The notes: generated by a model from the letters alone, not told the origin. Shown: positions 45,142 through 54,928, numbered from the stretch's first letter. The stretch is 64,000 nucleotides of DNA from Labrenzia sp. R4_2 (GCF_017743865.1 NZ_JAGHRJ010000001.1:1116001-1180000); one strand, 5' to 3'. Numbers and translations: made by a program.

Positions 45142-46058
45142 GTGTAATGAACCCTTCTCTCCACCAGCCAGCGCTGGACGAGCGTGAGAAACATGACAAA
45201 AGCCAGGAAGACGACGGTTATGGCCGCGCCAATTCCCATGAGGTTTTGCTGGATCGCTTTTTCGTAGATGGCAAACATCATGACGTAGACCGACTTCGAC
45301 GGTCCGCCGCCTTGCGGGTAAAAAGCTTCGACCGTGTCAAAGACCTGGAATGAGCGGATGAACGAAATGGTGACGACAAAGACCGTGGTCGGGCCAAGCA
45401 TTGGCCAGGTGACAAGCCGGAACCGGTCCCAGGCCGACTTTGCGCCATCCATTTCGGCCGCTTGGTAAAGCTCTCGCGGCACAGAGGTCAGACCCGCGAG
45501 GTAGAGCACCATATTGAAGCCAAAGCCTTGCCAGACCCCGATGAAGGCGACTGTCCAGATGGCATAGTCGCGGTCGGTTAGCCAGAGCGGGAAGCCGCGT
45601 TCACACCCGTGTGCGTACCAACCCCAGACTTCCAGAAAAGTGCCGCAACCGCGCTCCAATGTGGAATTGACGATCCCGATGGTCGGGTGAAAGGCGAACT
45701 CCCAAACGATGGCCATCGCAATCAGCGCAGCCATCACGGGCAGGAAGTAGATGGTTTTGTACAGATCACCGAACCGCTTTGTCGAATTGATAAGGAGCGC
45801 GGCGCCGAGGCCCAGTCCAACGGAAAGCGGAACAACCACAAAGACATAGCGGAAGGTCGCGCCAAACATCTTTTCATAGGTAGAACGGGTGAAGATCTTT
45901 TCGTAGTTCTCAAGACCGACGAATTCGGCGCCGGAATTGCCCAGGCTGTAATTCGTGAAGCTCATGATGGATGCGATGCCAATCGGCAGAAGCAAAATGA
46001 CAAACATCAGGAATAGGGCAGGCCCGACAAACCAATAGTGCGCCTTGGAGCGGGGCAT
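45138..46058 (-). CDS. Ugp-like ABC transporter, inner-membrane permease (UgpA-like)
   Basis: A 306-residue permease of the MalF/UgpA type. Helices include FVGPALFLMFVILLLPIGIA and YVFVVVPLSVGLGLGAALLI, and the EAA loop is YQAAEMDGAKSAWDRFRLVTW. The second permease interacts with it to form the pore. Its start shares one base with the stop of the ATPase gene (TAATG). Confidence 0.92.
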   Translation of the reverse strand: MPRSKAHYWFVGPALFLMFVILLLPIGIASIMSFTNYSLGNSGAEFVGLENYEKIFTRSTYEKMFGATFRYVFVVVPLSVGLGLGAALLINSTKRFGDLYKTIYFLPVMAALIAMAIVWEFAFHPTIGIVNSTLERGCGTFLEVWGWYAHGCERGFPLWLTDRDYAIWTVAFIGVWQGFGFNMVLYLAGLTSVPRELYQAAEMDGAKSAWDRFRLVTWPMLGPTTVFVVTISFIRSFQVFDTVEAFYPQGGGPSKSVYVMMFAIYEKAIQQNLMGIGAAITVVFLAFVMFLTLVQRWLVERRVHYT

Positions 46059-47212
46059 TACGCCACCTCCGCAACGGCGGTACCGGGGTTTTTATCAAGG
46101 CCGATCCGTTTGCCGTCTGCTTCAAAGATCATGGCGGCACCGTGTTGCCGTTTGAAGGCAATGTCCTGACCAATGGACACGGCAACACCGTCTACGGGCG
46201 CCGCGCGGACGACGAGACGATGCGCGCCATCTTTCATGCTTATATGCAGGTAGATATCGGCGCCGAGGTTTTCCTTGTGAACCACCCGGCCTTTCAAAGC
46301 CTCCGGATCCGTGTCCTCACAAAGCGTCAAATGTTCCGGGCGCAGTCCGATCGCAATTTTGTCTGAAGAGGTGGTTGCGACCCGCGTCAAGACAACATCG
46401 CCGCAACGGGCGTGGCCATTGCTGTCCAGGTGGCCGGGCAAGAGGTTGATCTTCGGCGCTCCAACAAACTCCGCAACCCGGATATCCTGCGGATTGTTGT
46501 AAATCTCATCCGGCGTGCCGAGCTGCAGGATGTTGCCATCCATCATCACAGCCATCCGATCTGACATCGTCAGAGCTTCGGCCTGGTCATGCGTGACATA
46601 AACGAAGGTCGTTGCAAGGGATCGATGAAGTTCGGCCAGTTCTGAGCGCATATGAATGCGGAGCGCCGCGTCCAGATTTGACAGAGGTTCGTCCATCAGG
46701 AAGCCGGCCGGTTTGCGCACCATCGCACGGCCCAGAGCTGCACGTTGCCTTTGACCGCCTGAGAGTTGGCCGGGTTTGCGATCGAGAAGATGATCGATCT
46801 GCAAAATTTTCGCCGTCTCGGCCACCTGCGCCCAAAGCGCCTTGTACTTGGACTTTGCGAGCAGCGGGCCGGCGAAAGGAAGCCGTTCGGCAAACGACAA
46901 GTCCCGGAGCCGCAAGGGCGTCATCATGTTCTGGCCGACGGTCAAATGCGGATAGAGCGCATAAGACTGGAAGACCATCGCTAGGTTCCTTTCAGCCGGG
47001 CGGACTTGGTTGACTTTCCGGCCGTCGATCAGAACGTCACCAGAGCTTGGTGCTTCCAGTCCGGCCAAAATCCGCAGCAAGGTCGACTTTCCGCATCCAG
47101 AAGGTCCGACAAGCGTCAGGAACTCTCCCGGTGCGATATCGAGATTGATCCCTTCAAGAACCGACGTGTCGCCGAAACTCTTTTCGATCGCTTTTAAGGA
47201 AATGGCCGCCAT
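46058..47212 (-). CDS. Ugp-like ABC transporter, ATP-binding protein (UgpC/MalK type)
   Basis: A 384-residue ATPase of the MalK/UgpC class. It has Walker A GPSGCGKST (about residues 37-45), the Q loop FQSYALYPHL, signature QLSGGQRQRAALGRAM, Walker B GFLMDEPLSNLDA and a C-terminal TOBE-type domain (IAIGLRPEHLTL). AGGGG lies 7 bases before ATG 47212. It is the first gene of the operon ATPase-permease-permease-binding protein. The operon is divergent from a LysR regulator gene with a palindromic site between them. Confidence 0.95.
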   Translation of the reverse strand: MAAISLKAIEKSFGDTSVLEGINLDIAPGEFLTLVGPSGCGKSTLLRILAGLEAPSSGDVLIDGRKVNQVRPAERNLAMVFQSYALYPHLTVGQNMMTPLRLRDLSFAERLPFAGPLLAKSKYKALWAQVAETAKILQIDHLLDRKPGQLSGGQRQRAALGRAMVRKPAGFLMDEPLSNLDAALRIHMRSELAELHRSLATTFVYVTHDQAEALTMSDRMAVMMDGNILQLGTPDEIYNNPQDIRVAEFVGAPKINLLPGHLDSNGHARCGDVVLTRVATTSSDKIAIGLRPEHLTLCEDTDPEALKGRVVHKENLGADIYLHISMKDGAHRLVVRAAPVDGVAVSIGQDIAFKRQHGAAMIFEADGKRIGLDKNPGTAVAEVA

Positions 47213-47273
47213 ATGATCGCCCCTTTTGTTGCGATCACCGTAGAGAGCGTGATTGAACCATCTGTGACGTAAT

Positions 47274-47288
47274 ATTAGCGTCGCTAAT
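47274..47288. promoter_or_regulatory. LysR-type operator between the Ugp-like operon and the LysR gene
   Basis: ATTAGCGTCGCTAAT is a perfect palindrome around one central base with the T-N11-A pattern of LysR boxes, in the 115-base divergent gap. Confidence 0.7.
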
Positions 47289-47327
47289 GGCCGCTAGTGT
47301 TTTTCATGCAGACAACATGGAACTGTC

Positions 47328-48227
47328 ATGAACGCTTCGCCCAGTCCCTACCAAATCAAGGCTTTTACTTATGTAGCGCGGGAACGCAGTTTCTCCCGCG
47401 CTGCGCAGACACTCAATGTGACGCAGTCGTCTGTAACCCAGCATGTGGCCAAACTGGAAAACCTGATGGGGACCCAGTTATTTATTCGGCGCCGCGACGG
47501 TCTGGAGCTGACGCGTGCGGGCATAGAGCTGTTTTCAATCACCGACCGATTGGCGACGCTGGACCAACTGGTCACGGAAAAAGTGAACGACTACAGCGCT
47601 CTAACGGACGGCAGTATTCGACTGATTGCCAACGCACCCCGGCCTGCGATGCCCATCATTGCTCGGTATGGAGAGCTCTATCCCAAGGTTCAGATCGATT
47701 TCACGCTCTATGACTGGACCACGGCCATGACGCTCTTGAACGAACGTCAGGTGGATATGGCGATCGTGACAGAGCCTCAGGAAAACCCGGCGCTCGTGAC
47801 ACATGAGCTCCGGCGGTCCAAATATATGGTACATATGCGGGCTGATCACCGGCTGGCGAAAAAGCCGGTCCTTTCGCTTGTTGACCTTCAAACGGAAACA
47901 CTTGTCTTGCCCGAGGACGGGTCGCTGACACAGCGAATTGCCAATCGAAAGATCAAAAAGCACGGTCTTACGTTTCAGCGCATCTTAAAAACCACGACTT
48001 TTCCCATGGTCAAGGAAGCTTTGCTGCATGGTCTTGGCGTCGGTCTCCTTCTGGAAAACAGCCTCTATCCATCAGACAATCTGGTCGCCATTCCAGTGCA
48101 TGAAATGCCGGAAGAATACCGGGATTGTGTCGTTATCCCCCGAGACAAAAAAGACCTGCGGCTTATTCAAAGCTTTTTAGGTGTCTGTATAGACGGGACG
48201 GTTGCCGAGCCTCAGAAATCAGCCTGA
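47328..48227 (+). CDS. LysR-family transcriptional regulator
   Basis: A 299-residue regulator with an N-terminal winged helix-turn-helix (SFSRAAQTLNVTQSSVTQHV) and a C-terminal effector domain of the periplasmic-binding fold (SIRLIANAPRPAMPIIARYG and following). ATG 47328 has GGAAC upstream. It faces away from the Ugp-like operon, with a LysR-type palindrome in between, so it most likely controls that operon and itself; the inducer is unknown, possibly the imported phosphodiester or its product. Confidence 0.9.
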   Translation: MNASPSPYQIKAFTYVARERSFSRAAQTLNVTQSSVTQHVAKLENLMGTQLFIRRRDGLELTRAGIELFSITDRLATLDQLVTEKVNDYSALTDGSIRLIANAPRPAMPIIARYGELYPKVQIDFTLYDWTTAMTLLNERQVDMAIVTEPQENPALVTHELRRSKYMVHMRADHRLAKKPVLSLVDLQTETLVLPEDGSLTQRIANRKIKKHGLTFQRILKTTTFPMVKEALLHGLGVGLLLENSLYPSDNLVAIPVHEMPEEYRDCVVIPRDKKDLRLIQSFLGVCIDGTVAEPQKSA

Positions 48228-48391
48228 GATCAATATGGGCGAAACGACAGAACGCATGCGCTGAACAAAGTCCAAAGCGAGAACTGATGACCGCGTAACC
48301 CGTTTTTAGCCGAACGCTTTATGGCTACCGCTATTTCGCGAAAACCATCTATCTGCTTCTACCTTGCTGAATAACCCTCTGCTAGGGCTGT

Positions 48392-48589
48392 TCAGCGTCC
48401 AGCACGCTCGCCGGATGCGTCCGCTTCGTTGTAAAGGCTCGCATAGATCGCAAGTGCCATCGTCGGATTGCAGACGGTTTTCGGAAATTGACGTGGTGAC
48501 GGCTTTTGCTCCGTTTCCAGTTCATTCGCAGTCATTGCCAAGCAAAGCGTTGGGTTTAATGCTTCGGCTGTGCTGTCTTCTGCGGCCAT
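48392..48589 (-). CDS. Possible small protein of 65 aa
   Basis: ATG 48589 has AGGAG 7 bases upstream, and the frame gives 65 residues beginning MAAEDSTAEALNPTLCLAM and containing PKTVCNPTMALAIYASLYNE. No family is recognised. It lies alone in the 570-base gap after the LysR gene; the remainder of that gap (48228-48391 and 48590-48799) shows nothing else. Confidence 0.4.
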   Translation of the reverse strand: MAAEDSTAEALNPTLCLAMTANELETEQKPSPRQFPKTVCNPTMALAIYASLYNEADASGERAGR

Positions 48590-48799
48590 GAGATCATCTC
48601 CTGTGTTCATTGGGTTGCGTTAAAGATGATTACGCAAGATGGATGCCAGAATTAGAGACGTCTCAGGTGTGTATTCGAAGCTCGGCAAGGCCAAACTGAC
48701 TATGAATTGAGCAGTGTGGCGCAATCATAGGCGAGGTCGGGCTAAAAACGACCGAAAGTTCTGACTGTCTACAGGCGCCAATGTAAATTCAAACCGGGG

Positions 48800-49336
48800 T
48801 CATCCTTTGGCACGGTGGGGCGGTTTGCGGAGACCTGTCTGCCGAAAGGTTTCAAGGCAAATGAGTGCAGAGGTCCCATCGGGTGTTGGAACCTGTGGTG
48901 ACCGGTCGACACCAGACAAAGGCTTTGGCGCAGGCTTTTGGGCAGAGGAAAGCATAATAGTTTGTTTTTGCCGGAACTGATCGTACATCCACGCGTCAAG
49001 AACGATATGCGGCCGTCCGGCTTGATCAATGATCGAGCCGCACCAATGGCTGATGAGGTTCTCAAGATCTTCGATTGATGTGCCAAATCGCGTGGAATGG
49101 GTCGGATAGCTGCTGATATCGATGAGCCAGGCAAGCGGATGCTGCCCATGAACGATCAAGTCTTCAAACCGGCTTTCTGACAGAATAAAAAGGCGGCTGC
49201 CGGACAAATCAACGGCGACGTCGCGGAACTGGGCCATGTCCAGATATCGTTGAACGCGGCCTAAGAAACTGGCTGCTTCTACAATCGGTCCGACGAACGC
49301 CGGCGGTTGATCTACAAAAACGTCACGTGACACCAT
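48800..49336 (-). CDS. Hypothetical protein, 178 aa
   Basis: I do not recognise this protein. ATG 49336 is preferred over the upstream ATG 49381 because AGGGAG lies 4 bases before it. The product has no signal peptide or membrane helix. It contains VGPIVEAASFLGRVQRYLDM, DVAVDLSGSRLFILSES and LIDISSYPTHSTRFG, then a Pro/Ser-rich C-terminal tail that is probably disordered. No neighbour suggests a role. Confidence 0.55.
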   Translation of the reverse strand: MVSRDVFVDQPPAFVGPIVEAASFLGRVQRYLDMAQFRDVAVDLSGSRLFILSESRFEDLIVHGQHPLAWLIDISSYPTHSTRFGTSIEDLENLISHWCGSIIDQAGRPHIVLDAWMYDQFRQKQTIMLSSAQKPAPKPLSGVDRSPQVPTPDGTSALICLETFRQTGLRKPPHRAKG

Positions 49337-49644
49337 CGGTCTCCCTGATCTACGCGGCAATTTTACATTGGAAAGTGCCAAGAAAGACGCACAGTTAGGG
49401 TAGAAAATTCAACAATTGCGGTAACTGATTGTTCAGAGAGATTCCCAGGTGGTAAGCGTTCTGACGGACGAACCCTCGGCAGTTAAACCGGATCCAAATG
49501 CAGAGCACAAAGATCCAAACCGTGTTTTCCATTGACCGCCTTTGGAACCGCATATGTGCGAAAGTCGAATGGTTCCAGCAAGCCTGATCCAAGAATATAC
49601 CGTTACGTAAAACGGGGGAGTGTCGGCTACTCCAAAGGATCCTC

Positions 49645-49752
49645 ATGCAGAAATCAGAGCGCGTCAGGCAGGCTGTTATATTATTTGTGATTGGTCTTGC
49701 GTGCCTGAGCGCAGTCCTGGTGCTCAGCGCTCGATTTGTTTTTGCTTCTTAG
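49645..49752 (+). CDS. Possible 35-aa single-membrane-helix peptide
   Basis: The short frame starts at ATG 49645 with AAGGA 6 bases upstream and ends at TAG 49752. The product is a basic, polar start (MQKSERVRQ) followed by one hydrophobic helix (VILFVIGLACLSAVLVLSA) and a short end. It has the layout of small membrane peptides such as toxin or regulatory peptides, but nothing identifies a family. The rest of 49337-49832 holds no supported gene. Confidence 0.4.
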   Translation: MQKSERVRQAVILFVIGLACLSAVLVLSARFVFAS

Positions 49753-49832
49753 GCTGATTTCCAGTCACTGACCCACACGTATTAAAGTTTAAGTTTTGTG
49801 TTTCATCAGCAAGTTCAGCTGTCTGACCCAGC

Positions 49833-52262
49833 TTAAGACGCTGCGGCGGATCTGTTTCCGGGGTTGATCGCGTCGCCATTGAGATAGGTTTTCAGGTCCT
49901 TCAAGGGCATCGGTTTCGAAAAATGATAACCCTGAACCGTGTCGCAGCCGAGAGCCGCGAGGCGGTGAGCGTGCTGTGCCGTTTCCACGCCTTCAGCAAT
50001 CACCTGCAGACCAAGGCTTTGGCCCATTGTAATCGTTGCCGCGACCAAGCCTTCTGCAGCCGGATCTTCGCCGAGCGGGAGAATGATGCTCCGGTCGATT
50101 TTCAATGCGTGCGGGCGAACCTGCATGACGCTCTTGATCGACGCATGCCCAGACCCGAAGTCGTCAATGTCCAGCTCGAACCCAAGTTCACGGAGCGTGT
50201 CCAGGGCGAATGGAATGGTGTCGTCACCATCTTCCAAAGAGACGGACTCCAGGATCTCGAAGGCAACCGGCGCCTGCCACCGCTTGAACAGGTGTTGTGC
50301 GAACTCCGGAAAGTCGGGATCGATCAAGGTTGAGGATGTCACGTTGAAGGCAAGACGGGGCAGGGCACCTGTCTTGGCGAATAGGGGGCCGAGGTCTTCG
50401 GCCGCGCGTGTCATGATTGCAAGGTCAAGGTCGCCGTCGAGGCCCAGTTGATGGGCAATCGGGAAAAACAAGGCTGGTGGGAGAAGGCCAAACTCCGGGT
50501 GCTGCCAACGGGCCAGCACTTCAATTCCGGTGACTGCGTGGGTGCGGGCATCGTGCTGGGTTTGATAGAACGGCACAAGTTCCCGGCCTGCAAAGGCCTC
50601 GACCAGGTCATCAGCCAGCCGCCGGTCGCGTGAAATGCGTTGTTCAAGCGGTCCGGTAAACACTCTCAAGCTTGCCCGGCCAGCGGCTTTAGCTTCATAC
50701 AGTGCGGCATCGGCATTGCGAAGGATTTCAGATGGATCATCGCGTGAAATTTCAGCAACCGCGAGCCCGAGGCTTGCGCTGAATACGCATTGTTTGTTGC
50801 GATAGAGAATGGGCTCCAGGGTGCGTTCCAAAAGACGTTGGCCAATGTCTTCTGCGCGTTCCAATTCTGTGCCTGGAGCACACAGGACAACAAATTCGTC
50901 GCCGCCGACCCGGGCCACCAGATCGTCTTCCCGGGTGGCGGTCAAAAGCTTGCGGGCAACTGTCTTCAGAACGTGGTCGCCGGCATCATGCCCCAAGACA
51001 TCATTGACTTGCTTGAAGCGGTCGAGATCGATCCGGATCACGGCCCGTTCACCGCGTCCACCGGCAGCCTTCAATGCATGGTCGAGCTTGCGCCGGTTGG
51101 AAAGACCCGTCAGCGCGTCTTCAAGGGACCGGCGCCGGTAATGGGCCTTCGCCGTCTCAAGGTTTTCGGTCAGGTTTTGCAGTTTGCGGTTGGACTGCAC
51201 GAAGTCACTGACATCGGACCGGATGACGACCTTGTCGCCATGCGCGCTTTCCGTCAGTTTCACCTGGATGTACCGCTCGCCTTGAACAACAAGGCTGACC
51301 TGCGAGCCGTCCTGTTCCAACTTGTTCCGGAAATCGAGAATGAATTTGTTCCGGTCTTCCTCTGAGATGTCGGGATAGTGTCCATGTTCCATGGCGTCTT
51401 GCAGAATTTCCGCGCCGGTCATACCGAGTTTAACCCGTTCAGGGACTGGATGAGCGAGCTGGCGATACATTTCGTTGCAGGTGATGAGGCGGCGCTTTGA
51501 ATCAAAGACCGCAAAGCCGTCCGGGATTGCTTCCACGGCTGTGGCAAAGCGTTCATTAACCTCATTCACGTGCCGTGCGGAGGCTGTGAGCGTGGACCAC
51601 ACCTCGCGCATCGTCCGGGTCAAGAACATCATGATCATGAGCAAAGCGAAGCTGACGAGTAACGTGCCCCCGATGACCAGGTTGACGATCCGATCCTCAA
51701 TCGTCTGAACCTGAGCATGAAAACTGGCGCTGTCAGCCATCATTTTTTCAAGCGCCGCCTTGATTTCAAGACCTTGGGCAAAGCGACTGCTATGTTCTGA
51801 GTGGCGTGCAAGAGGAGCCGCGCGCATGAGTTCCAGCTGCGCGATGAGATCGCCGGTCCTGGCCACCTCAGCCCTGCACATGGCGAACGCGGCGCCTGCA
51901 CCAAGCCGTTTGACCACCTCATATTCAGGGACAGTCAGATTCTGCATACACCAAAGCGCTTCTGCTCGCGCACTTGAGAGTGAATCAATAAGTTGGCCGA
52001 TGTCCGAATCCCGAAGAATCGGCGATTGGACAACCAGGTCGTGGGCTTGTTTGATGTGCAGAAAATGCTGGAAGTTGCGCGCGCGATATTCGCCAGCCAG
52101 ATAGAGATAATTGTAGCCCAGAAATGAGACGACCATGGACATCATCAATAGTCCGATAGCGATCGCTGGCGCAGCCCGTTTGGTCTCGCTTGGAGCGCCC
52201 TCAGAGGCTGGTCCCCTCAGGAAATCTCCGGTCTGGTCATCGGTACTCAAACTGTCTCGCAT
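49833..52262 (-). CDS. Membrane GGDEF-EAL protein, c-di-GMP diguanylate cyclase/phosphodiesterase
   Basis: An 809-residue sensor with two membrane helices (about residues 33-52 and 193-213) around a periplasmic domain, a PAS-like domain (residues about 240-350, AVEAIPDGFAVFDSKRRLITC), then GGDEF and EAL domains. The GGDEF motif is intact in RVGGDEFVVL, and an inhibitory site REDD lies five residues before it. The EAL motif reads EVL (GIEVLARWQ), a variant seen in active enzymes; DIDDFGSGHAS and VIAEGVET are intact. Both activities are therefore plausible. No ribosome binding site is obvious before ATG 52262. It stands alone, divergent from the hydrolase gene. Confidence 0.92.
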   Translation of the reverse strand: MRDSLSTDDQTGDFLRGPASEGAPSETKRAAPAIAIGLLMMSMVVSFLGYNYLYLAGEYRARNFQHFLHIKQAHDLVVQSPILRDSDIGQLIDSLSSARAEALWCMQNLTVPEYEVVKRLGAGAAFAMCRAEVARTGDLIAQLELMRAAPLARHSEHSSRFAQGLEIKAALEKMMADSASFHAQVQTIEDRIVNLVIGGTLLVSFALLMIMMFLTRTMREVWSTLTASARHVNEVNERFATAVEAIPDGFAVFDSKRRLITCNEMYRQLAHPVPERVKLGMTGAEILQDAMEHGHYPDISEEDRNKFILDFRNKLEQDGSQVSLVVQGERYIQVKLTESAHGDKVVIRSDVSDFVQSNRKLQNLTENLETAKAHYRRRSLEDALTGLSNRRKLDHALKAAGGRGERAVIRIDLDRFKQVNDVLGHDAGDHVLKTVARKLLTATREDDLVARVGGDEFVVLCAPGTELERAEDIGQRLLERTLEPILYRNKQCVFSASLGLAVAEISRDDPSEILRNADAALYEAKAAGRASLRVFTGPLEQRISRDRRLADDLVEAFAGRELVPFYQTQHDARTHAVTGIEVLARWQHPEFGLLPPALFFPIAHQLGLDGDLDLAIMTRAAEDLGPLFAKTGALPRLAFNVTSSTLIDPDFPEFAQHLFKRWQAPVAFEILESVSLEDGDDTIPFALDTLRELGFELDIDDFGSGHASIKSVMQVRPHALKIDRSIILPLGEDPAAEGLVAATITMGQSLGLQVIAEGVETAQHAHRLAALGCDTVQGYHFSKPMPLKDLKTYLNGDAINPGNRSAAAS

Positions 52263-52543
52263 TCGTAGTCTGGCGCGCCCCCGGTTGCGTTGTTGGACGT
52301 TTTCTCGCCCTTCCGCAAAGTCAGAGATATCGCGTAAAGATATAAAAAAGCGTTTCCTTCCAGTGATGTGCGGGAAAATGTCAAATTACTCCTCACCGAA
52401 ACCGCAAGTATTTTTTGGTCAAAATCACTGACGACTGGTCCAGCACTGAGTATGATCTGGTTCAAGCCGTTCGGTTGCCGGAACGGAGTCTCAGGTAAGC
52501 AATGCAATCACCGGTAGTTAACAAGAACTCTTAGTGGGGCACC

Positions 52544-53329
52544 ATGTCTGACATCCCAGTGGTACTTTTGCATGGCACGAATGCTGGACCCTGGACGATG
52601 GCGCCCTTCAAAAAGTTCTTTGAAGAAGCTGGCTTTGCATGTCATGCGCCGACATACCGGTTCCATGACCTTGCGGACGGCGAAGAACGCCGGAAAGCAC
52701 TGATTGGAACCAGTATTCAAGACTACGTCTCGGATACCGTTGAATTCATCCGAACTCTCGACAGGCCGCCCATCGTCATCGGGCACTCCCTTGGCGGACT
52801 GATCGCGCAAATTCTGTCCGGGCGCGGTCTGATCGAGGCAGGTGTTCTGATAAACAGCAGCATCATGGCAGGCACAACACCGACCACGGACATGGAACGT
52901 GCCCTCGGCAGGATGTTTATGTCGGCCGGTGCCTTTTGGCAGGAGGCTCCAGGTCAGGACTTTGAATTGCTTGCGGCCTATGGTTTGAACACCATGCCGG
53001 AAACTCAGCAGCACGAAATCTGTGACCGTTTAAGCACTGAATCGGGAGAGGTTTTGTTTGAACTGTTTTTCTGGATGTATGATCAAAAACAGGCAACGCA
53101 GGTGGTGTTTGATGGGCGAAATGCACCAATGCTCTTCCTGACAGGGGGAGAAGACAAGGTGGTCCCGCCATCAACGGCCCGTCAGATGGCGGCGCGGTAT
53201 GGCGATTTGGCCACTGTTCAAGAGTATCCTGGTAAATGCCACTACATGCAGCTCGAAGACGGATGGCAGGAGCTCGCGTCAAACAGTCTGGTGTGGATCC
53301 GGGAAACAGTTTCCCGCAAGAATATCTAG
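52544..53329 (+). CDS. Alpha/beta-hydrolase
   Basis: A 261-residue cytosolic alpha/beta-hydrolase fold protein. The nucleophile elbow is VIGHSLGGLIAQ, the oxyanion region is VLLHGTNAGPW, the acid Asp is in LTGGEDKVVPP and the catalytic His is in GKCHYMQLEDGW. ATG 52544 has a GTGGGG-type site upstream. The substrate cannot be named; similar proteins are esterases or lipases. The gap 53330-53578 to tig has a GGTTCGC / GCGAACC hairpin without a T run. Confidence 0.87.
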   Translation: MSDIPVVLLHGTNAGPWTMAPFKKFFEEAGFACHAPTYRFHDLADGEERRKALIGTSIQDYVSDTVEFIRTLDRPPIVIGHSLGGLIAQILSGRGLIEAGVLINSSIMAGTTPTTDMERALGRMFMSAGAFWQEAPGQDFELLAAYGLNTMPETQQHEICDRLSTESGEVLFELFFWMYDQKQATQVVFDGRNAPMLFLTGGEDKVVPPSTARQMAARYGDLATVQEYPGKCHYMQLEDGWQELASNSLVWIRETVSRKNI

Positions 53330-53578
53330 ATCCGGACCCGGTTCGCTTTTTGGTGCGAACCTTGCGCTTTAGACCCAATTTCCCGGCTCCACCCTTGACA
53401 CTTTCACCCCCAACCTTTATCGCGCTCCCATCGTGCGTCTTGGGTTCCGCCCAAGGCGAGCGCTGCTATTTGCAATGCTCCTGCAAAAAGGGGAGTGGGC
53501 GGCGCGGCACACGGAAATTTTGATAATCAACACCTCCGGGGCGGATTGCCGCTCAGGACCGAGGACGAAGCAAAACCC

Positions 53579-54928
53579 ATGCAGGTAACCGAAACCCTCG
53601 CTGAGGGCCTCAAGCGCGAGCTGAAGATTGACATTCCGGCCGGCGATCTGGCTGTGAAGCTCGATGACTATCTGAACGACATGAAGTCCAAGGCCAACAT
53701 CAAGGGCTTCCGTCCGGGCAAGGTGCCGGTCGCGCACCTGAAGAAGATGTATGGCCGTCAAGCCATGGCCGAAATCCTGTCGAACACCATCCAGGAAACC
53801 ACGCAAAAGGCTGTTGAAGAGCGTTCCGAGCGCCCGGCGCTGACACCGGAAATCGATCTTCCGGAAGAAGACGCTGAGAAGATCCTGGCCGGCGATGCCG
53901 ATCTGTCTTTCAAGATGACCTACGACGTGCTGCCGGACTTTGAAATCGTCGATTTCGGCGGTTTTGAAATCGAGCGTCCGGTTGTCGAGATCGCGGAAGA
54001 AGAAGTCGACACTCAGGTCTCTGACATCGCCAAGAATAATACCCCGTTCGAAGCCAAGGATGGCGCTGCTGAAGACGGCGACCGCGTCACCATGTCTTAC
54101 CTCGGCAAAATCGACGGCGAGCCGTTTGAAGGCGGTGCGGACGAAAACGGCCAGCTGGTTCTGGGCTCCGGTCAGTTCATCCCGGGTTTTGAAGAGCAGC
54201 TGATTGGCACGAAGGCTGGCGACGAGAAAGTCGTTGAAGTGACCTTCCCGGAAGAGTACCCGGCAGCACATCTGGCTGGCAAAGCCGCGACTTTCGACGT
54301 CGTTGTCAAAGAGGTCGGCGCACCGGGTGAAGCCGCGATCGATGATGAGTTTGCAAAAGGCCTTGGCCTTGAGTCGCTCGAGAAGCTGAAAGAAATCGTT
54401 CGTGGCCAGATCGAAGGCCAGTTCGGTCAGATGACCCGTCAGCGCGTCAAGCGTCAGCTTCTCGACAAGCTGGACGAGCATTACTCCTTCGAACTGCCGG
54501 AAAAACTGCTGGAATCTGAGTTCCAGATCGTTTGGCAGCAAGTCGAAGAAGACATGAAGCGCAACGAAAAGACCTTCGAAGACGAAGAGACAACGGAAGA
54601 AGAGGCGAAAGCGGAATACCGTAAGATCGCCGAGCGCCGTGTTCGTTTGGGTCTGGTGCTGTCCGAAATCGGCGAAAAGAACAACATTCAGGTCACCGAT
54701 GAGGAAATGCAGCGGGCGCTCTACGACCGGGTCCGCCAGTTCCCGGGCCAAGAGCAGCAGGTGTTTGAATTCTACAAGAACAACCAGCAGGCCCTGGCGT
54801 CTCTGCGCGCTCCGATCTACGAGGAAAAAGTCGTCGACTTCATGCTCGAGCTTGCCAAGGTGACCGACAAGACAGTGACCAAGGAAGAGCTGGAGAAGCT
54901 TGTTGCCGAGGACGAAGACGCCGCCTGA
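53579..54928 (+). CDS. tig: Trigger factor
   Basis: The ribosome-bound chaperone and peptidyl-prolyl isomerase that meets nascent chains. The 449-residue product begins [20 protein letters not shown], the usual alphaproteobacterial start. The ribosome-binding loop is GFRPGKVP (signature GFRxGKxP), the PPIase domain includes [17 protein letters not shown] and [14 protein letters not shown], and the C-terminal chaperone domain is helical and acidic. ATG 53579 is chosen over upstream in-frame codons for the conserved N terminus. It opens the tig-clpP-clpX-lon cluster. Confidence 0.96.
   Translation: MQVTETLAEGLKRELKIDIPAGDLAVKLDDYLNDMKSKANIKGFRPGKVPVAHLKKMYGRQAMAEILSNTIQETTQKAVEERSERPALTPEIDLPEEDAEKILAGDADLSFKMTYDVLPDFEIVDFGGFEIERPVVEIAEEEVDTQVSDIAKNNTPFEAKDGAAEDGDRVTMSYLGKIDGEPFEGGADENGQLVLGSGQFIPGFEEQLIGTKAGDEKVVEVTFPEEYPAAHLAGKAATFDVVVKEVGAPGEAAIDDEFAKGLGLESLEKLKEIVRGQIEGQFGQMTRQRVKRQLLDKLDEHYSFELPEKLLESEFQIVWQQVEEDMKRNEKTFEDEETTEEEAKAEYRKIAERRVRLGLVLSEIGEKNNIQVTDEEMQRALYDRVRQFPGQEQQVFEFYKNNQQALASLRAPIYEEKVVDFMLELAKVTDKTVTKEELEKLVAEDEDAA

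Noticed and set aside
49395..49646. 83-residue minus-strand frame in the gap before the GGDEF-EAL gene
   Set aside because: No ribosome binding site and an unlikely composition (many Arg, Cys and Trp).
53417..54751. 444-residue minus-strand frame opposite tig
   Set aside because: Antisense shadow of trigger factor; Phe/Leu/Arg-rich composition comes from the complement of GAA, GAG and CTG codons.
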